64,000 nucleotides of DNA from Microbacterium sp. LWO13-1.2 (GCF_038397725.1 NZ_CP151634.1:3100001-3164000); one strand, 5' to 3'. Shown: positions 25,432 to 35,315, counted from the first letter of the stretch. Notes: generated by a model from the letters alone, not told the origin. Numbers and translations: made by a program.

Positions 25432-26256
25432 TCAGGCGGCGATCACTCCGGTGCCGAGCAGGACGAGCAGCGCGACGCCGAGCAGGATCCGGTAGATCAC
25501 GAACGGCAGGAAGCTGCGCTTCGAGATCCAGTTCATGAAGAACGCGATCACGCCGAGGGCGACGACGAACGCGATTCCGGTCGCGGCCAGGGTGTCGCCC
25601 AACGAGAAGATCGACGGCTCATCCCAGCTCTTGAAGAGCTGATAGAAGCCGCTGCCGAAGACGGCAGGGATCGCCAGCAGGAATGCGTAGCGCGCGGCAG
25701 CCGCGCGCTCGTAGCCCAGGAACAGCCCGATCGTGATCGTTCCGCCCGAGCGCGAGACACCGGGGATCAGCGACAGCGACTGCGCGAGACCGAACGCGAT
25801 GCCGTGCGGGACGGTGAGCTCGTTCAGCTTGCGCCGCTTCGCCCCGACGTAGTCCGCGATTCCGAGCAGGATGCCGAAGACGATGAGCATGATGGCGATG
25901 AGCCACAGCGAGCGGAAGACGGTCTCGATCTGATCCTGGAAGAGCAGGCCGAGCACGACGATCGGGATGCTGCCGATGATGATCAGCCATCCCATCCGTG
26001 CATCCGGGTCGTTTCGCGGCGCCTTCCCGGTCAGGGAACGGAACCACTGCGAGATGATCCGCACGATGTCGCGCCAGAAGAACACGACGACGGCGGCCTC
26101 GGTGCCGATCTGCGTGATCGCGGTGAAGGCGGCCCCCGGGTCCTCACCGGAAGGCAGGAAAGTTCCGAGAATGCGCAGGTGCGCGCTGGAGGAGATCGGC
26201 AGGAACTCGGTGAGTCCCTGAACGATGCCGAGGATGAGCGCTTCAAGCAGGTGCAT
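25432..26256 (-). CDS. uppP: Undecaprenyl-diphosphatase
   Basis: A 274-residue integral membrane phosphatase of the UppP/BacA family, recycling the carrier lipid for cell-wall synthesis by removing a phosphate from undecaprenyl diphosphate. The two signature stretches are [20 protein letters not shown] (9-28, with the catalytic Glu and Ser) and [17 protein letters not shown] in the second half (with the Arg). Seven to eight membrane spans. Excess gives bacitracin tolerance. It is convergent with PAC2, leaving four bases between the two stops. Confidence 0.96.
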   Translation of the reverse strand: MHLLEALILGIVQGLTEFLPISSSAHLRILGTFLPSGEDPGAAFTAITQIGTEAAVVVFFWRDIVRIISQWFRSLTGKAPRNDPDARMGWLIIIGSIPIVVLGLLFQDQIETVFRSLWLIAIMLIVFGILLGIADYVGAKRRKLNELTVPHGIAFGLAQSLSLIPGVSRSGGTITIGLFLGYERAAAARYAFLLAIPAVFGSGFYQLFKSWDEPSIFSLGDTLAATGIAFVVALGVIAFFMNWISKRSFLPFVIYRILLGVALLVLLGTGVIAA

Positions 26257-26306
26257 GGCGGGGCCTTCTGTGTTCGTGGAGCGGCGCAGGTGCGGTGGAT
26301 GCGCGC

Positions 26307-27602
26307 TCAGTAATGGCGCAGCAGATCGGTCAGCACCTGCTGGCCGAAGACAAGTGATTCTACGGGCACGCGTTCATCGACTCCGTGGAACATCCCGGTG
26401 AAGTCCAGATCGGCCGGCAGCCGGAGAGGGGCGAAGCCGTACCCGGTGATGCCGAGGTAGGACAGCGCCTTGTTGTCGGTTCCGGCGCCCAGCAGGTACG
26501 GAATCACCGGAACACCGGGATCGTGCCGTCCGAGGCTCGCGACCATCGCCTCCACGAGATCGCCGCTGAAGGGCGTTTCCATGCCGATGTCGCGGACCAC
26601 CGTCTCGATGGTGATCTCGTCGCCCACGATCTCCTGCAGCTGCGCGAGCACGTCGTCCTCGGTGCCGGGGATGACGCGCACGTCGATGAGCGCCTCTGCG
26701 CGCTCCGGGATGACGTTGTGCTTGTATCCGGCGGTGAGAACGGTCGGGTTCGTGGTGGTGCGGAACGTGGAGCGCAGGAATGCCTCGGCGGGGCCGGCGG
26801 CGGCAGCCAGAGCGTCCGGATCGTCCACGGGGCGACCGCTCAAGGCACTGAGACCGTCCAACAGCGCCTCGGTCGTCGCTGTGAGCCGGATCGGCCAGCG
26901 GGTGCGCCCGATCGCGGCGACCGCCTCGGCGAGTTTGGTGACGGCGTTGTCTTCGTGCAGCCTGCTCCCGTGGCCTGCTCGCCCCTTGGCGACGAGGCGG
27001 ATCCAGATGAGCGCCTTCTCGCCGACCTGGAGCAGGTACGCGCGCCGGTCGTCGACCGTGATCGAATATCCGCCGACCTCGCTGATGGCCTCCGTCGCTC
27101 CGGCGAACCATTCCGGCCGGTTCTGGACGACCAGCGCCGAGCCTTCGACTCCGCCGTTCTCCTCATCGGCGAAGAACGCCAGAACGAGGTCGCGCTCCGG
27201 CTGCTCCCCCGCACGCAGGATGTCGGCAACCGAGGTGAGGATCATCGCGTTCATGTTCTTCATGTCGACCGCTCCGCGGCCCCACAACATCCCGTCCTGC
27301 ACGATGCCGGCGAACGGGTCAACGCTCCAGTCCTCCGCCATCGCGGGCACGACGTCGAGGTGGCCGTGCACGACCAGCGCCGGCTTCGTGCGGTCACGGC
27401 CGGGGACGCGCGCCATGACGTTGGTGCGCCGCGGGATCGGCTCGTAGTACTCCGGCGTCAATCCGAGCGATTCCAGGTACGCGCCGACGTACTCGGCTGC
27501 CTCGCGCTCACCCTTCGCGTTGCCACCTCCGAAGTTCGAGGTGTCGAAGCGGATGAGTTCGCTCGCGATGCGGACGACCTCGGGGACGGAAGGATCGATC
27601 AT
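26307..27602 (-). CDS. M20-family metallopeptidase
   Basis: A 431-residue di-zinc peptidase/deacylase starting at the ATG at 27602. Conserved parts: [11 protein letters not shown] (the first zinc ligand His and the bridging region Asp), [10 protein letters not shown] (the bridging Asp), FADEENGG (catalytic base Glu and ligand) and a final His-containing segment near the C-terminus (FHGVDERVP). The lid dimerisation domain lies at about 190-310. Members of this ArgE/DapE/Acy1-like group split N-acyl amino acids or dipeptides; substrate unknown. It lies upstream of uppP on the same strand with 50 bases between. Confidence 0.92.
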   Translation of the reverse strand: MIDPSVPEVVRIASELIRFDTSNFGGGNAKGEREAAEYVGAYLESLGLTPEYYEPIPRRTNVMARVPGRDRTKPALVVHGHLDVVPAMAEDWSVDPFAGIVQDGMLWGRGAVDMKNMNAMILTSVADILRAGEQPERDLVLAFFADEENGGVEGSALVVQNRPEWFAGATEAISEVGGYSITVDDRRAYLLQVGEKALIWIRLVAKGRAGHGSRLHEDNAVTKLAEAVAAIGRTRWPIRLTATTEALLDGLSALSGRPVDDPDALAAAAGPAEAFLRSTFRTTTNPTVLTAGYKHNVIPERAEALIDVRVIPGTEDDVLAQLQEIVGDEITIETVVRDIGMETPFSGDLVEAMVASLGRHDPGVPVIPYLLGAGTDNKALSYLGITGYGFAPLRLPADLDFTGMFHGVDERVPVESLVFGQQVLTDLLRHY

Positions 27603-27713
27603 GCATCCCAGGCTATCGAAACGACGTGCCACGCCCGGGCGCTGCCCCGGTTCGAACAGTCTCGCGGATCGTGCTAGTGTCATTCTTCGGTCGGCAACGA
27701 TCATCCAACACCT

Positions 27714-27796
27714 GCGCGGGTGGCGGAATGGTAGACGCGCTGCGTTGAGGTCGCAGTGCCCGCAAGGGCGTGGGGGTTCAAGTCCCCCTCCGCGCA
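27714..27796 (+). tRNA. tRNA-Leu(GAG)
   Basis: A class II tRNA of 83 bases. The acceptor stem pairs GCGCGGG with TCCGCGC, the anticodon stem CTGCG/CGCAG holds the loop TTGAGGT with anticodon GAG, a long variable arm (GTGCCCGCAAGGGCGT) follows, and GGGGGTTCAAGTCCCCC is the T arm. No CCA is encoded after the discriminator A. Confidence 0.96.
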
Positions 27797-27806
27797 CAGG
27801 TATGGA

Positions 27807-27834
27807 GAAGGCCCCCGAGAGGGGGCCTTCTTCG
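27807..27834 (+). terminator. Rho-independent terminator after tRNA-Leu
   Basis: Arms GAAGGCCCCC (27807-27816) and GGGGGCCTTC (27821-27830) form a perfect 10-bp stem with a GAGA tetraloop, followed by TTCG. It begins 10 bases after the tRNA and ends just before the sugar dehydrogenase gene. Confidence 0.85.
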
Positions 27835-27857
27835 TATCCAGGGTGATCGGAGTCGCC

Positions 27858-28949
27858 ATGCCAGGACCGAAACGCGGGATGCTCTCCCTCTTCGTCGTGT
27901 CAGCGGTGCTGCTCACAGCGTGCACGCAGCCGGTTCTGTCCGGGAACCCCGGTTCCTCCTCGTCACCCGGTCCGACAAGCTCATCGCCTGGTCCGATAGG
28001 CACGGGAGAACCGACCGTCATCGCCTCCGGTCTCGATGCGCCGTGGTCGGTCGTCTTCGCGGGCGATACCGCACTCATCAGCGAGCGCGACACGGCGATC
28101 GTGCGCGAACTGCTCGCCGACGGTTCGACGCGCGAGGTGGGCACCGTAGGCGGCGTCACCGCCAGAGGCGAGGGCGGCCTGCTCGGACTCGCCGTGCACG
28201 ACGACACCTCCCTCTACGTCTACTCGACGGGCAGCGACGGCAATCGCATCCAGCGTTTCCGCCTCACCGGCGAGCCGGGATCCCTGTCGATCGGCGCAGT
28301 GGAGACGATCATCGACGGCCTGCCATCGGCCGGAAATCACAACGGCGGCAGGATCGCCTTCGGCCCCGACGGGATGCTGTACGCCACGACCGGCGACGCC
28401 GGGGATCCGGACAGCGCGCAGGATCGCGACAGTCTCGGTGGAAAGATCCTGCGACTCACACCGGATGGCGCAATCCCCGCCGACAACCCCTTCCCCGACT
28501 CCCCCGTGTACAGCTACGGCCACCGCAACCCGCAGGGCATCGCATGGTCGAAGAACGGCACCATGTACGCCTCGGAGTTCGGACAGGACACCTGGGATGA
28601 GCTGAACGTCATCGCTGCCGGGGAGAACTACGGGTGGCCCGAGGTCGAGGGCATCGCCGGCTCACCAGACTATGTCGACCCCGTGCAGCAGTGGGCGCCA
28701 GCTGATGCGAGCCCGAGCGGCATCGCCATTCGCGGAGGGATGCTCTATATCGCGAATCTGCGCGGTGAGCGACTCCGTGTCGTGCCCCTGGACGATCCGT
28801 CGACCTCGTCGGAGATTCTCGTCGGCACGAATGGGCGGCTGCGCGATGTCGTCGAGACCCCGGACGGTGCCCTGTTGGTGCTCACGAACAACACCGATGG
28901 GCGCGGGGACCCCGGCGAGGACGACGACCGGTTGCTTCAGCTCGACTGA
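27858..28949 (+). CDS. PQQ-dependent sugar dehydrogenase-type lipoprotein
   Basis: A 363-residue exported beta-propeller of the soluble glucose/sorbosone dehydrogenase family. The signal ends in VLLTAC with the lipidated Cys near residue 22, followed by a Ser/Pro/Gly-rich linker. Family marks: LDAPWSVVF, GEGGLLGLAV, SAGNHNGGRIAFGPDGMLYATTGDA (with the active-site His), and YGHRNPQGIAWS and GENYGWP. The related enzymes oxidise aldoses with PQQ; no PQQ synthesis genes are nearby, so the cofactor would need to come from elsewhere, or the protein may have another activity. The ATG at 27858 was chosen because GGAG stands seven bases upstream. Confidence 0.9.
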   Translation: MPGPKRGMLSLFVVSAVLLTACTQPVLSGNPGSSSSPGPTSSSPGPIGTGEPTVIASGLDAPWSVVFAGDTALISERDTAIVRELLADGSTREVGTVGGVTARGEGGLLGLAVHDDTSLYVYSTGSDGNRIQRFRLTGEPGSLSIGAVETIIDGLPSAGNHNGGRIAFGPDGMLYATTGDAGDPDSAQDRDSLGGKILRLTPDGAIPADNPFPDSPVYSYGHRNPQGIAWSKNGTMYASEFGQDTWDELNVIAAGENYGWPEVEGIAGSPDYVDPVQQWAPADASPSGIAIRGGMLYIANLRGERLRVVPLDDPSTSSEILVGTNGRLRDVVETPDGALLVLTNNTDGRGDPGEDDDRLLQLD

Positions 28950-28955
28950 GCGACG

Positions 28956-30056
28956 TCAGAGCGCTCCGACGCCGAAGACCAAGCCGAGCACGTAGGTGAC
29001 GGCAGCTGCCCCGAACCCGATGGCCAGCTGGCGGAGTGCGCGACGCAGAGGGGGGCCGCCGGAGAGGATGCCGACCATGGCTCCCGTCGACAGCAGCGCT
29101 ATGCCGACGAGCACGAGTGCCACGATGATGGCTGTGGTTCCTTGCAGGCCGAACAGCCACGGCAGAACCGGAATGATCGCCCCCGACGCGAACAGCAGGA
29201 AACTCGAGATCGCCGCCGTCCAATCTCGGCCGACGATCTCATGGTCATCGGATGCACCGTGGACGCGGACAGGTCCGGTGACCGTTCGACGCACGCCTTC
29301 CTGCGCCGCCGCGACGACGCGGCGCGCCCGCGCCAGCGCCTCCTCCTGGGCCATCCCCCTCGCCCGGTAGACCAGCGCGAGCTCGTTCTCGTCGATGTCG
29401 AGGTCGGCCGCGGCATCCGCTGCGTCCTCATTCGCCTCCGTGGATGCGAGGAGCTCGCGCTGGGAGCGCACCGACACGAACTCCCCCGCGCCCATCGAGA
29501 GCGCTCCGGCGAGCAGACCGGCGATGCCACTGAAGAGCACGAATCCCGAACTCACCCCGGTCGCACCGATGCCGAGCACCAGGGCCAGGTTGCTGACCAG
29601 TCCGTCATTCGCGCCGAACACGGCGGCACGGAAGGAGCCGGAAAGCCGCCGTCGGCCCCGCGCGGCGAGTCCTCGGACGACCTCGTAGTGGACCTTCTCA
29701 TCTGCCCGCATCGCCGGTGTGGCGTACTGCTCAGCGTCGTAGGGCGAGCGTGCCTCGGCGTTCTGCGCGAGGGCCAGAACGAAGATCGAGCCGAAGCGAC
29801 CGGCCATCCAACCGAGCATCCGAGAACGCGCGCCGGCGCTGGGAAGACGTGCGGGTTCTCCGCCGAGCAGGTCGAGCCAGTGCTGCTCGTGACGGCGTTC
29901 GGCATCAGCGAGATGGAGCAGGATCTGCTGTTCTTCGCCGGTTCGTCGCGCGGCGAGCTTCTGATAGACGAGTCCCTCCGCTCGCTCTTCCACCAGGTAA
30001 CGGGCCCAGCGGCGGCGATCGGCTGCGGTCGGCTCGGCGGCAGCGGGCGCGGTCAT
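28956..30056 (-). CDS. VIT1/CCC1 transporter with ferritin-like domain
   Basis: A 366-residue protein with two domains. Residues 15-135 look like a ferritin/rubrerythrin four-helix bundle: EERAEGLVYQKL, LHLADAERRHEQHW and RADEKVHYEVVRGL give the E, ExxH and E(xx)H metal ligands. From about 145 on, the VIT1 iron/manganese transporter begins: FRAAVFGANDGLVSNLALVLG, a SMGAGEFVSVRSQREL loop, a charged cytosolic metal-binding stretch, and three C-terminal membrane helices. It probably moves Fe(II) or Mn(II) across the membrane, with the ferritin-like head capturing or oxidising the metal. Excellent RBS (GGAGG). The sugar dehydrogenase gene ends six bases away on the other strand. Confidence 0.92.
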   Translation of the reverse strand: MTAPAAAEPTAADRRRWARYLVEERAEGLVYQKLAARRTGEEQQILLHLADAERRHEQHWLDLLGGEPARLPSAGARSRMLGWMAGRFGSIFVLALAQNAEARSPYDAEQYATPAMRADEKVHYEVVRGLAARGRRRLSGSFRAAVFGANDGLVSNLALVLGIGATGVSSGFVLFSGIAGLLAGALSMGAGEFVSVRSQRELLASTEANEDAADAAADLDIDENELALVYRARGMAQEEALARARRVVAAAQEGVRRTVTGPVRVHGASDDHEIVGRDWTAAISSFLLFASGAIIPVLPWLFGLQGTTAIIVALVLVGIALLSTGAMVGILSGGPPLRRALRQLAIGFGAAAVTYVLGLVFGVGAL

Positions 30057-30186
30057 GGAACCTCCAGGTCGATGGGCAACCGTTCCACGCTATCCGCGCG
30101 GCGGGACCGGATACGGCCGGATGCCCGGATTGCCAGCATTTCGGGCATCCGAACGGGCCGGCGGACGGGTCTGCTCGAGACCGGAA

Positions 30187-31959
30187 CTACGACCGCACGC
30201 GTTTGCGAAGGACATCGATCCGTGACTGCAGTTGCGTCACGGTCGCCTGTGCGACCGCGGGACCGCCGCAGATGCGCCGGAGCTCGGCATGCACCGCACC
30301 GTGCGGTTCTCCGGCCTGGCGGGCGTAGAGCCCGACGAGGCTGTTCAACAGCTGTCGCTGCTCTCGAAGGGTGCGGTGCAGCGGCGCGGGCAACGTGGAG
30401 GTCGCGGTGGGTTCGGTGTTCGCTTCGCGTGTCTCGCGCAATCGTGATTGGCGCGCCTGTCGCTGCATCAGCAGCTCGTGCACGTGCTCCGGCTCGAGCA
30501 GGCCGGGGAATCCGATGAACTCCTCCTCCTCGGGCGTACCGGGCTCGGCGAGCTGGCCGAACTCGTCGCCGTCGAAGACGACACGGTCGAAGTGGGCGAG
30601 CGACGAGATCGCCTTGTAGCTGAACTCCTGCGTCAGGGCGTCTGAGGCGTCTTCTTCGCGGTTCGCACTGTCCAGGAGCGAGTCGTCGAGACCGTCCTCG
30701 TCTTTGCTCTGGCGATCCAGCGCGTGATCGCGCTGCTTCTCCATCTCGTTGGCGAGGCCCATCAGCACGGGGACGTTGGGAAGGAACACGCTCGCGGCCT
30801 CGCCTCGGCGCCGCGCACGCACGAAGCGTCCGATCGCCTGTGCGAAGAACAGCGGCGTCGAGGAAGACGTCGCGTACACGCCGACGGCGAGCCTAGGCAC
30901 ATCCACACCCTCGGACACCATGCGCACCGCGACCATCCAGCGGTCGGTGCTCGCGCTGAACTTCTCGATGCGCTCAGAGGCCGTCGCGTCGTCGGAGAGG
31001 ACGACCGTCGGATGCTGACGAGTGATGCTGTGCAGGATCTTCGCGTAGGCACGCGCCACCGTCTGGTCGGTGGCGAGGACCAGTCCCCCGGCATCCGGCA
31101 CGTGATGGCGGATCTCGGTGAGCCGGCGGTCCGCAGCCGACAGCACCGCGGGCATCCAATCGCCTTCAGGGTCCAGAGCCGTCCGCCACGCCTGCGACGT
31201 GACATCCTTCGTGTTGTCCTGGCCGAGATGCGTCTCGATCTCGTCACCCGCGCTGGTGCGCCAGCGCATCTTGCCCGCGTACATGTGGAACAGCACAGGC
31301 CGCACGACGCCGTCCGCGAGAGCGCGACCGTAGCCATAGCGGTAATCAGTGCTGGAGACGCGCGCGCCGGATTCGTCCGGCAGGTAGTCGACGAACGGAA
31401 TCGGCGCGGTATCGCTGCGGAACGGCGTTCCGGACAGCAGCAGACGGCGCCGCGCCGGGCCGTAGGCGTCGCGAATGGCATCGCCCCAGCTCAGCGCGTC
31501 GCCGCCGTGATGCACCTCGTCGAGGATCACCAGCGTCTTGGCGTCTTCGGTGAGGTGACGGTGCACGGATGACTTCGCCGCGACCTGGGCGTACGTGACG
31601 ACCGCACCGTGGTAGTGCCGCGCCGGCGCCCAGTGACTGTTCTTGAACCGCGGGTCGAGCCGGATGTGGACGCGAGCGGCGGCATCCGCCCACTGGGTCT
31701 TCAGATGCTCGGTCGGCGCCACGACGATGATCCGGTCGACCTCACCGATGCGCAGCAGCTCGACGGCGAGCGTGAGCGCGAAGGTCGTCTTACCTGCGCC
31801 CGGTGTCGCCGCCACCAGGAAGTCGCGCTGATCGGCCTGGAAATACGCGTCGAGCGCCTCCCGCTGCCAGGCGCGGAGCTTGTCGGCCGTCCCCCACGGG
31901 GCGCGCTGGGGGAAAGACGGAGAGAGCATCGAGTCAACGATAATCGCTGTGTCCGACAT
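30187..31959 (-). CDS. DEAD/DEAH-box helicase, XPB/Rad25-like
   Basis: About 590 residues of a superfamily 2 helicase. Walker A ATPGAGKT, DEVHHGGD (DEAD-type box), the SGTPFRS motif III region, a helicase C-domain with RMVSEGVDVPRL and the motif VI QAIGRFVRARRRGE are all present. A C-terminal 180 residues rich in Gln, Arg and Glu follow, with no known domain. The protein resembles the XPB/UvrB-N type found in most actinobacteria; a role in repair is inferred. Start is uncertain: ATG at 31959 was picked, GTG at 32007 and ATG at 31929 are possible. It diverges from the SGNH hydrolase gene. Confidence 0.88.
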   Translation of the reverse strand: MSDTAIIVDSMLSPSFPQRAPWGTADKLRAWQREALDAYFQADQRDFLVAATPGAGKTTFALTLAVELLRIGEVDRIIVVAPTEHLKTQWADAAARVHIRLDPRFKNSHWAPARHYHGAVVTYAQVAAKSSVHRHLTEDAKTLVILDEVHHGGDALSWGDAIRDAYGPARRRLLLSGTPFRSDTAPIPFVDYLPDESGARVSSTDYRYGYGRALADGVVRPVLFHMYAGKMRWRTSAGDEIETHLGQDNTKDVTSQAWRTALDPEGDWMPAVLSAADRRLTEIRHHVPDAGGLVLATDQTVARAYAKILHSITRQHPTVVLSDDATASERIEKFSASTDRWMVAVRMVSEGVDVPRLAVGVYATSSSTPLFFAQAIGRFVRARRRGEAASVFLPNVPVLMGLANEMEKQRDHALDRQSKDEDGLDDSLLDSANREEDASDALTQEFSYKAISSLAHFDRVVFDGDEFGQLAEPGTPEEEEFIGFPGLLEPEHVHELLMQRQARQSRLRETREANTEPTATSTLPAPLHRTLREQRQLLNSLVGLYARQAGEPHGAVHAELRRICGGPAVAQATVTQLQSRIDVLRKRVRS

Positions 31960-32055
31960 TCCTCGCGCGCGCTCCCCCGGCGCTCGGTGCGAGGTAGGCT
32001 CGGTCACTGCGCCGTGGCCACCGCCGGACGGCGTTCGTTCGCGAAGGAGAGCTGG

Positions 32056-32907
32056 ATGACCGACCAGGATTCGACTCGGACCTCACCCCTCGACAACGAG
32101 ACGGTCCACCCGTGGCGACGTTTCGTCGCCGTCGGGGATTCATTCACCGAGGGAATCGGTGACCCCGATCCCGCTGCCCCTGGCGGACACCGCGGTTGGG
32201 CCGACCGCGTCGCCGCGGTTCTTGCTCAGCAGGTCGATGACTTCGCCTACGCGAATCTCGCGGTGCGCGGGAAGCTGATAGCTCAGATCGTCGCGGACCA
32301 GATCGAGCCCGCCGTCTCGCTGCGCCCGGACCTCGTGTCGATCTGTGCGGGCGGGAACGACGTCATCCGGCCCGGCACCGATCCGGACGCCATCGCCGCC
32401 CAACTCGAGGATGCGGTCGCCCGCCTCGCCTCGACCGGCGCATCCGTGCTCTTGTTCACCGGCATCGATACGGGGTTCACGCCGGTGTTCCGTCCGTTCC
32501 GAGGAAAAGTCGCGATCTACAACGAGAACGTGCGCGCGATCGCCGATCGGCACGACTGCATCATCGCCGATCAGTGGGCGCTCAAGGTCGTGCAGGATCT
32601 GCGTTTCTTCGACGACGACCGCCTGCACTACAACGCACTCGGCCACCACGAAGTGGCGCGGATGGCGCTGCGCGCCCTGAACGTCCCGAACGACCTCTCC
32701 GCCATGCAGCCGGAAGCCATCCCGATGCGCACCTGGCGCGAGGCCCGCTCCGAAGACCTCGGCTGGGCACGCGAGCACCTGGTGCCGTGGGTGCTCCGGC
32801 GCATTCGTCACCAGTCATCTGGGGACAACATCGGGGCCAAGCGACCCGATCCCGCGCCGGTCGTCTGGCCGCAGGCCGACTACACGTCAGACCCGCCGAG
32901 CGAGTGA
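32056..32907 (+). CDS. SGNH/GDSL-family hydrolase
   Basis: A 283-residue SGNH hydrolase: block I FVAVGDSFTEGIGD (the nucleophile Ser near residue 30), block III GGNDVIR (the Asn in the oxyanion hole) and block V DRLHYNALGHHEVA (Asp and His). No signal peptide, so likely cytoplasmic. It resembles the actinobacterial SGNH esterases acting on acyl or acetyl groups, substrate unknown. The ATG at 32056 has a fine RBS (GAAGGAG). A longer frame would run antisense through the helicase. Its last 21 bases overlap the convergent hypothetical gene. Confidence 0.9.
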   Translation: MTDQDSTRTSPLDNETVHPWRRFVAVGDSFTEGIGDPDPAAPGGHRGWADRVAAVLAQQVDDFAYANLAVRGKLIAQIVADQIEPAVSLRPDLVSICAGGNDVIRPGTDPDAIAAQLEDAVARLASTGASVLLFTGIDTGFTPVFRPFRGKVAIYNENVRAIADRHDCIIADQWALKVVQDLRFFDDDRLHYNALGHHEVARMALRALNVPNDLSAMQPEAIPMRTWREARSEDLGWAREHLVPWVLRRIRHQSSGDNIGAKRPDPAPVVWPQADYTSDPPSE

Positions 32908-33579
32908 GACCTCGATCAGCGGGAGGAACTCGCGTGGGACGACCGCGGTGACGACGAGGTCGTCGGCCATCCTGACGCCGATCGCGTAGACGAACGGGTC
33001 TGTGTCGATCTCGACGGACGGGATTCGAGTCCCATCGACCACGACGGATGCCGCGGTGTTCACCGCCGCCGGCGTCACCTGCCACCCGGTCGTCTCGAAA
33101 GGTCCGGGTGGGCCGGCGGGTATGCCGAGCTCTTCCCGGAATCGGTTCATCAGAATGTGGTTCGTATGGTGGATGATCTGGTTGCCGAGATCCTCAGGGG
33201 TCGGATCTCGGCGCCACGTCGTGCGCACCGCCTCCCAGATGCGGGGATAGCGCATCTTCTCGGCCCCTCGGACGAGCCAGTCCGGCCGGGGCCAGGGCGG
33301 AACCTCGTCGAGAGCCGCGCGGGTCTGCTCGTCGAGTTCGGCGAGATTGACAGGATCGTCACGGTCCTGCGGGTTCCGCCAGACGGTGTATCCAACCGCA
33401 ACCTCGAGCTCTCCGGGTCCGCCGGAACCCCCGACAGTTCCGAGACCCGGTGAGCGATCGTCCTCGAGCGAAGGCTGCGCGCCGAGTCCCCAGACCGGAA
33501 ACGGAAGCGCCCGTACCCTCGCTTCAGCCTGGGCGAACGGATCCGGTGCATCCGGTGGCAGAACTCCCGCGAACTCCAT
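32887..33579 (-). CDS. Conserved hypothetical protein
   Basis: About 230 residues, not recognised. The region before the ATG at 33579 (another ATG lies just in front) is not supported. The protein is Pro- and Trp-rich in the middle (DEVPPWPRPDWLVRGAEKMR), has an acidic segment at 85-105, a motif NQIIHHTNHILMNRF with three histidines that could bind a metal, and ends in a strand-rich part (VDGTRIPSVEIDTDPFVYAIGVRM). No signal peptide or membrane segment. It overlaps the SGNH gene convergently by 21 bases and lies 40 bases downstream of the TrmH-type gene, with which it may be co-transcribed. Confidence 0.7.
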   Translation of the reverse strand: MEFAGVLPPDAPDPFAQAEARVRALPFPVWGLGAQPSLEDDRSPGLGTVGGSGGPGELEVAVGYTVWRNPQDRDDPVNLAELDEQTRAALDEVPPWPRPDWLVRGAEKMRYPRIWEAVRTTWRRDPTPEDLGNQIIHHTNHILMNRFREELGIPAGPPGPFETTGWQVTPAAVNTAASVVVDGTRIPSVEIDTDPFVYAIGVRMADDLVVTAVVPREFLPLIEVSLARRV

Positions 33580-33619
33580 CATCCGAGTCTGCGGCAGTCC
33601 CCTCGTTGGGGCAAGAACG

Positions 33620-34420
33620 TCAGCGCGACAGCGACCACAACGCCACCGCCGCCGCTGAAGCGACGTTGAGGGAATCCACTCCCCCACGCATCGGGATCGT
33701 GACGACCGCATCCGCGACCTCCAGCGCGCGCTCCGAAAGACCGTGGCCTTCGGACCCCATCACCAGCGCCACCCGGGGCGGGCGATCCGCCGCATACGCG
33801 TCAAGCGTCACCGCGTCATCGCTCAGCGCGAGGGCCGCGAGCTCGAAACCCGCTGCATGCAGTTCCTCCGCCGCGGCATCCCATTCTCCGAGCCGTGTCC
33901 ACGGCACCTGGAACACCGTGCCCATGCTCACTCGTACGCTTCGCCGGTACAGCGGATCGCTGCACCGCGGAGACACGAGCACGGCATCCGCTCCGAGCCC
34001 CGCGGCCGCACGGAAGGCGGCGCCGACATTCGTGTGATCCGCGAGGTCGTCCAGGATCAGAACCAGGGAGGCGTCTTTCACGACATCGGAGACAGACGGG
34101 AGCACGGGCCGGTGCATCGAAGCGATCGCGCCTCGATGCACGGCGAACCCGGTGACGCTCTCCGCCACGTCGTCCGGAACCACGTAGACCGGAACCGGCG
34201 CGCCATCAAGGATCGTCCGGATCTCGTCGACTCGACGCTGCTGCACCATGACCGACCGGGGACGATGCCCCGCGGCGCACGCGCGGGCGATGACTTTCGC
34301 TGATTCCGCGATGTACAGGCCGCCCGCGGGCTCCACAACGCGGCGCAGAGCGACCTCGGTCAGCGATCGATAGTCGTCCAGGCGCGGGTCGTCCGCGGTG
34401 TCGACGTGCACGAGTTCCAT
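33620..34420 (-). CDS. TrmH-family (SpoU) RNA 2'-O-methyltransferase
   Basis: A 266-residue knotted (SPOUT) methyltransferase. The N-terminal substrate-binding domain (GGLYIAESAKVIARACAAGH) is followed by the SPOUT core with the three family motifs: LVLILDDLADHTNVGAAFRA (motif 1 with Asn and Arg), ALVMGSEGHGLSERAL (motif 2) and IPMRGGVDSLNVASAAAVAL (motif 3). It methylates a ribose 2'-OH in rRNA or tRNA; which one cannot be told. Start at the ATG at 34420 is 14 codons inside a longer frame. It diverges from the sirtuin gene. Confidence 0.92.
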   Translation of the reverse strand: MELVHVDTADDPRLDDYRSLTEVALRRVVEPAGGLYIAESAKVIARACAAGHRPRSVMVQQRRVDEIRTILDGAPVPVYVVPDDVAESVTGFAVHRGAIASMHRPVLPSVSDVVKDASLVLILDDLADHTNVGAAFRAAAGLGADAVLVSPRCSDPLYRRSVRVSMGTVFQVPWTRLGEWDAAAEELHAAGFELAALALSDDAVTLDAYAADRPPRVALVMGSEGHGLSERALEVADAVVTIPMRGGVDSLNVASAAAVALWSLSR

Positions 34421-34475
34421 AGGCGTCCAGCCTGACACGTCCCGCGGGCATCGTAGAATCACTCGAGGAGGTGCC

Positions 34476-35315
34476 GTGAGCGCGATGACAGACGAAGAGC
34501 TTCAGGCTCGCCTCGTCGAATCCGCTGATCTGCTCCGCGGGCACCGGATCGCACTCCTCACCGGAGCGGGCATCTCGACGGATTCCGGCATTCCCGCCTA
34601 TCGTGGCGAGGGCGCACGTCCCGGCAGCGATCCCATGACGATCCAGACCTACCTGGGCGATGAGGCTGCTCGCCGCCGGTACTGGGTCGGTGGGCATCTC
34701 GGCTGGCGCGCGTTCGCGAATGCGGCACCGAACGCCGGCCATGTCGCGCTCGCCGAGATGGAGTCATCCGGCGTCGTCAGCGGCGTGATCACGCAGAACG
34801 TCGACGGACTGCACCTGCGCGCCGGGAGCTCGCACGTCATCGAGGTGCATGGGACGATGCGCCGTGTCTTCTGTCTGCACTGCGGTCAGGTCTTCGACCG
34901 TCGTGACGTCGCTGTGCAGATCGAAGAACGCAACCCTTGGATCGCGGTGCCCGAGAACGTGGCGCTCGCCCCGGACGGCGATGTCCTGCCGGAGACGACC
35001 GCGGGCTTCGTCATCCCGACGTGCACGGTGTGCGACGGGATGCTCAAACCGGACGTCGTCTTCTTCGGCGAGTATGTACCGCCGGACCGGTTCCGCGCCG
35101 CCGAGTCGCTGCTGCGCGCCAGCAGCGCCCTGATCGTGGCCGGCTCCTCGCTCGTCGTCAACTCGGGCGTGCGTCTCATCGAACGCGCTCGCCGCCGCAG
35201 CATTCCGCTGATCATCGTCAACCGAGAGCCGACTCGCGCGGACCCGTGGGCGAATGTCACCATCGCCGCGGGCACCAGCGATGTGCTCCCTGCCCTCCAG
35301 GAGCTGTTGAAGTGA
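34476..35315 (+). CDS. Sir2-family NAD-dependent protein deacetylase
   Basis: A 279-residue sirtuin. LLTGAGISTDSGIPAYRG binds NAD, ITQNVDGLHLRAGSSHVIEVHG holds the NVD motif and catalytic His, and the four zinc cysteines are in CLHCG and CTVCDG. VVFFGEYVPPDRF and SLVVNSG are the remaining family marks. It removes acyl groups from lysines with NAD consumption. The GTG at 34476 is chosen because GAGGAGG stands five bases before it; an ATG three codons later has a worse spacing. The stop overlaps the downstream phosphatase start, so they are coupled. Confidence 0.93.
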   Translation: MSAMTDEELQARLVESADLLRGHRIALLTGAGISTDSGIPAYRGEGARPGSDPMTIQTYLGDEAARRRYWVGGHLGWRAFANAAPNAGHVALAEMESSGVVSGVITQNVDGLHLRAGSSHVIEVHGTMRRVFCLHCGQVFDRRDVAVQIEERNPWIAVPENVALAPDGDVLPETTAGFVIPTCTVCDGMLKPDVVFFGEYVPPDRFRAAESLLRASSALIVAGSSLVVNSGVRLIERARRRSIPLIIVNREPTRADPWANVTIAAGTSDVLPALQELLK

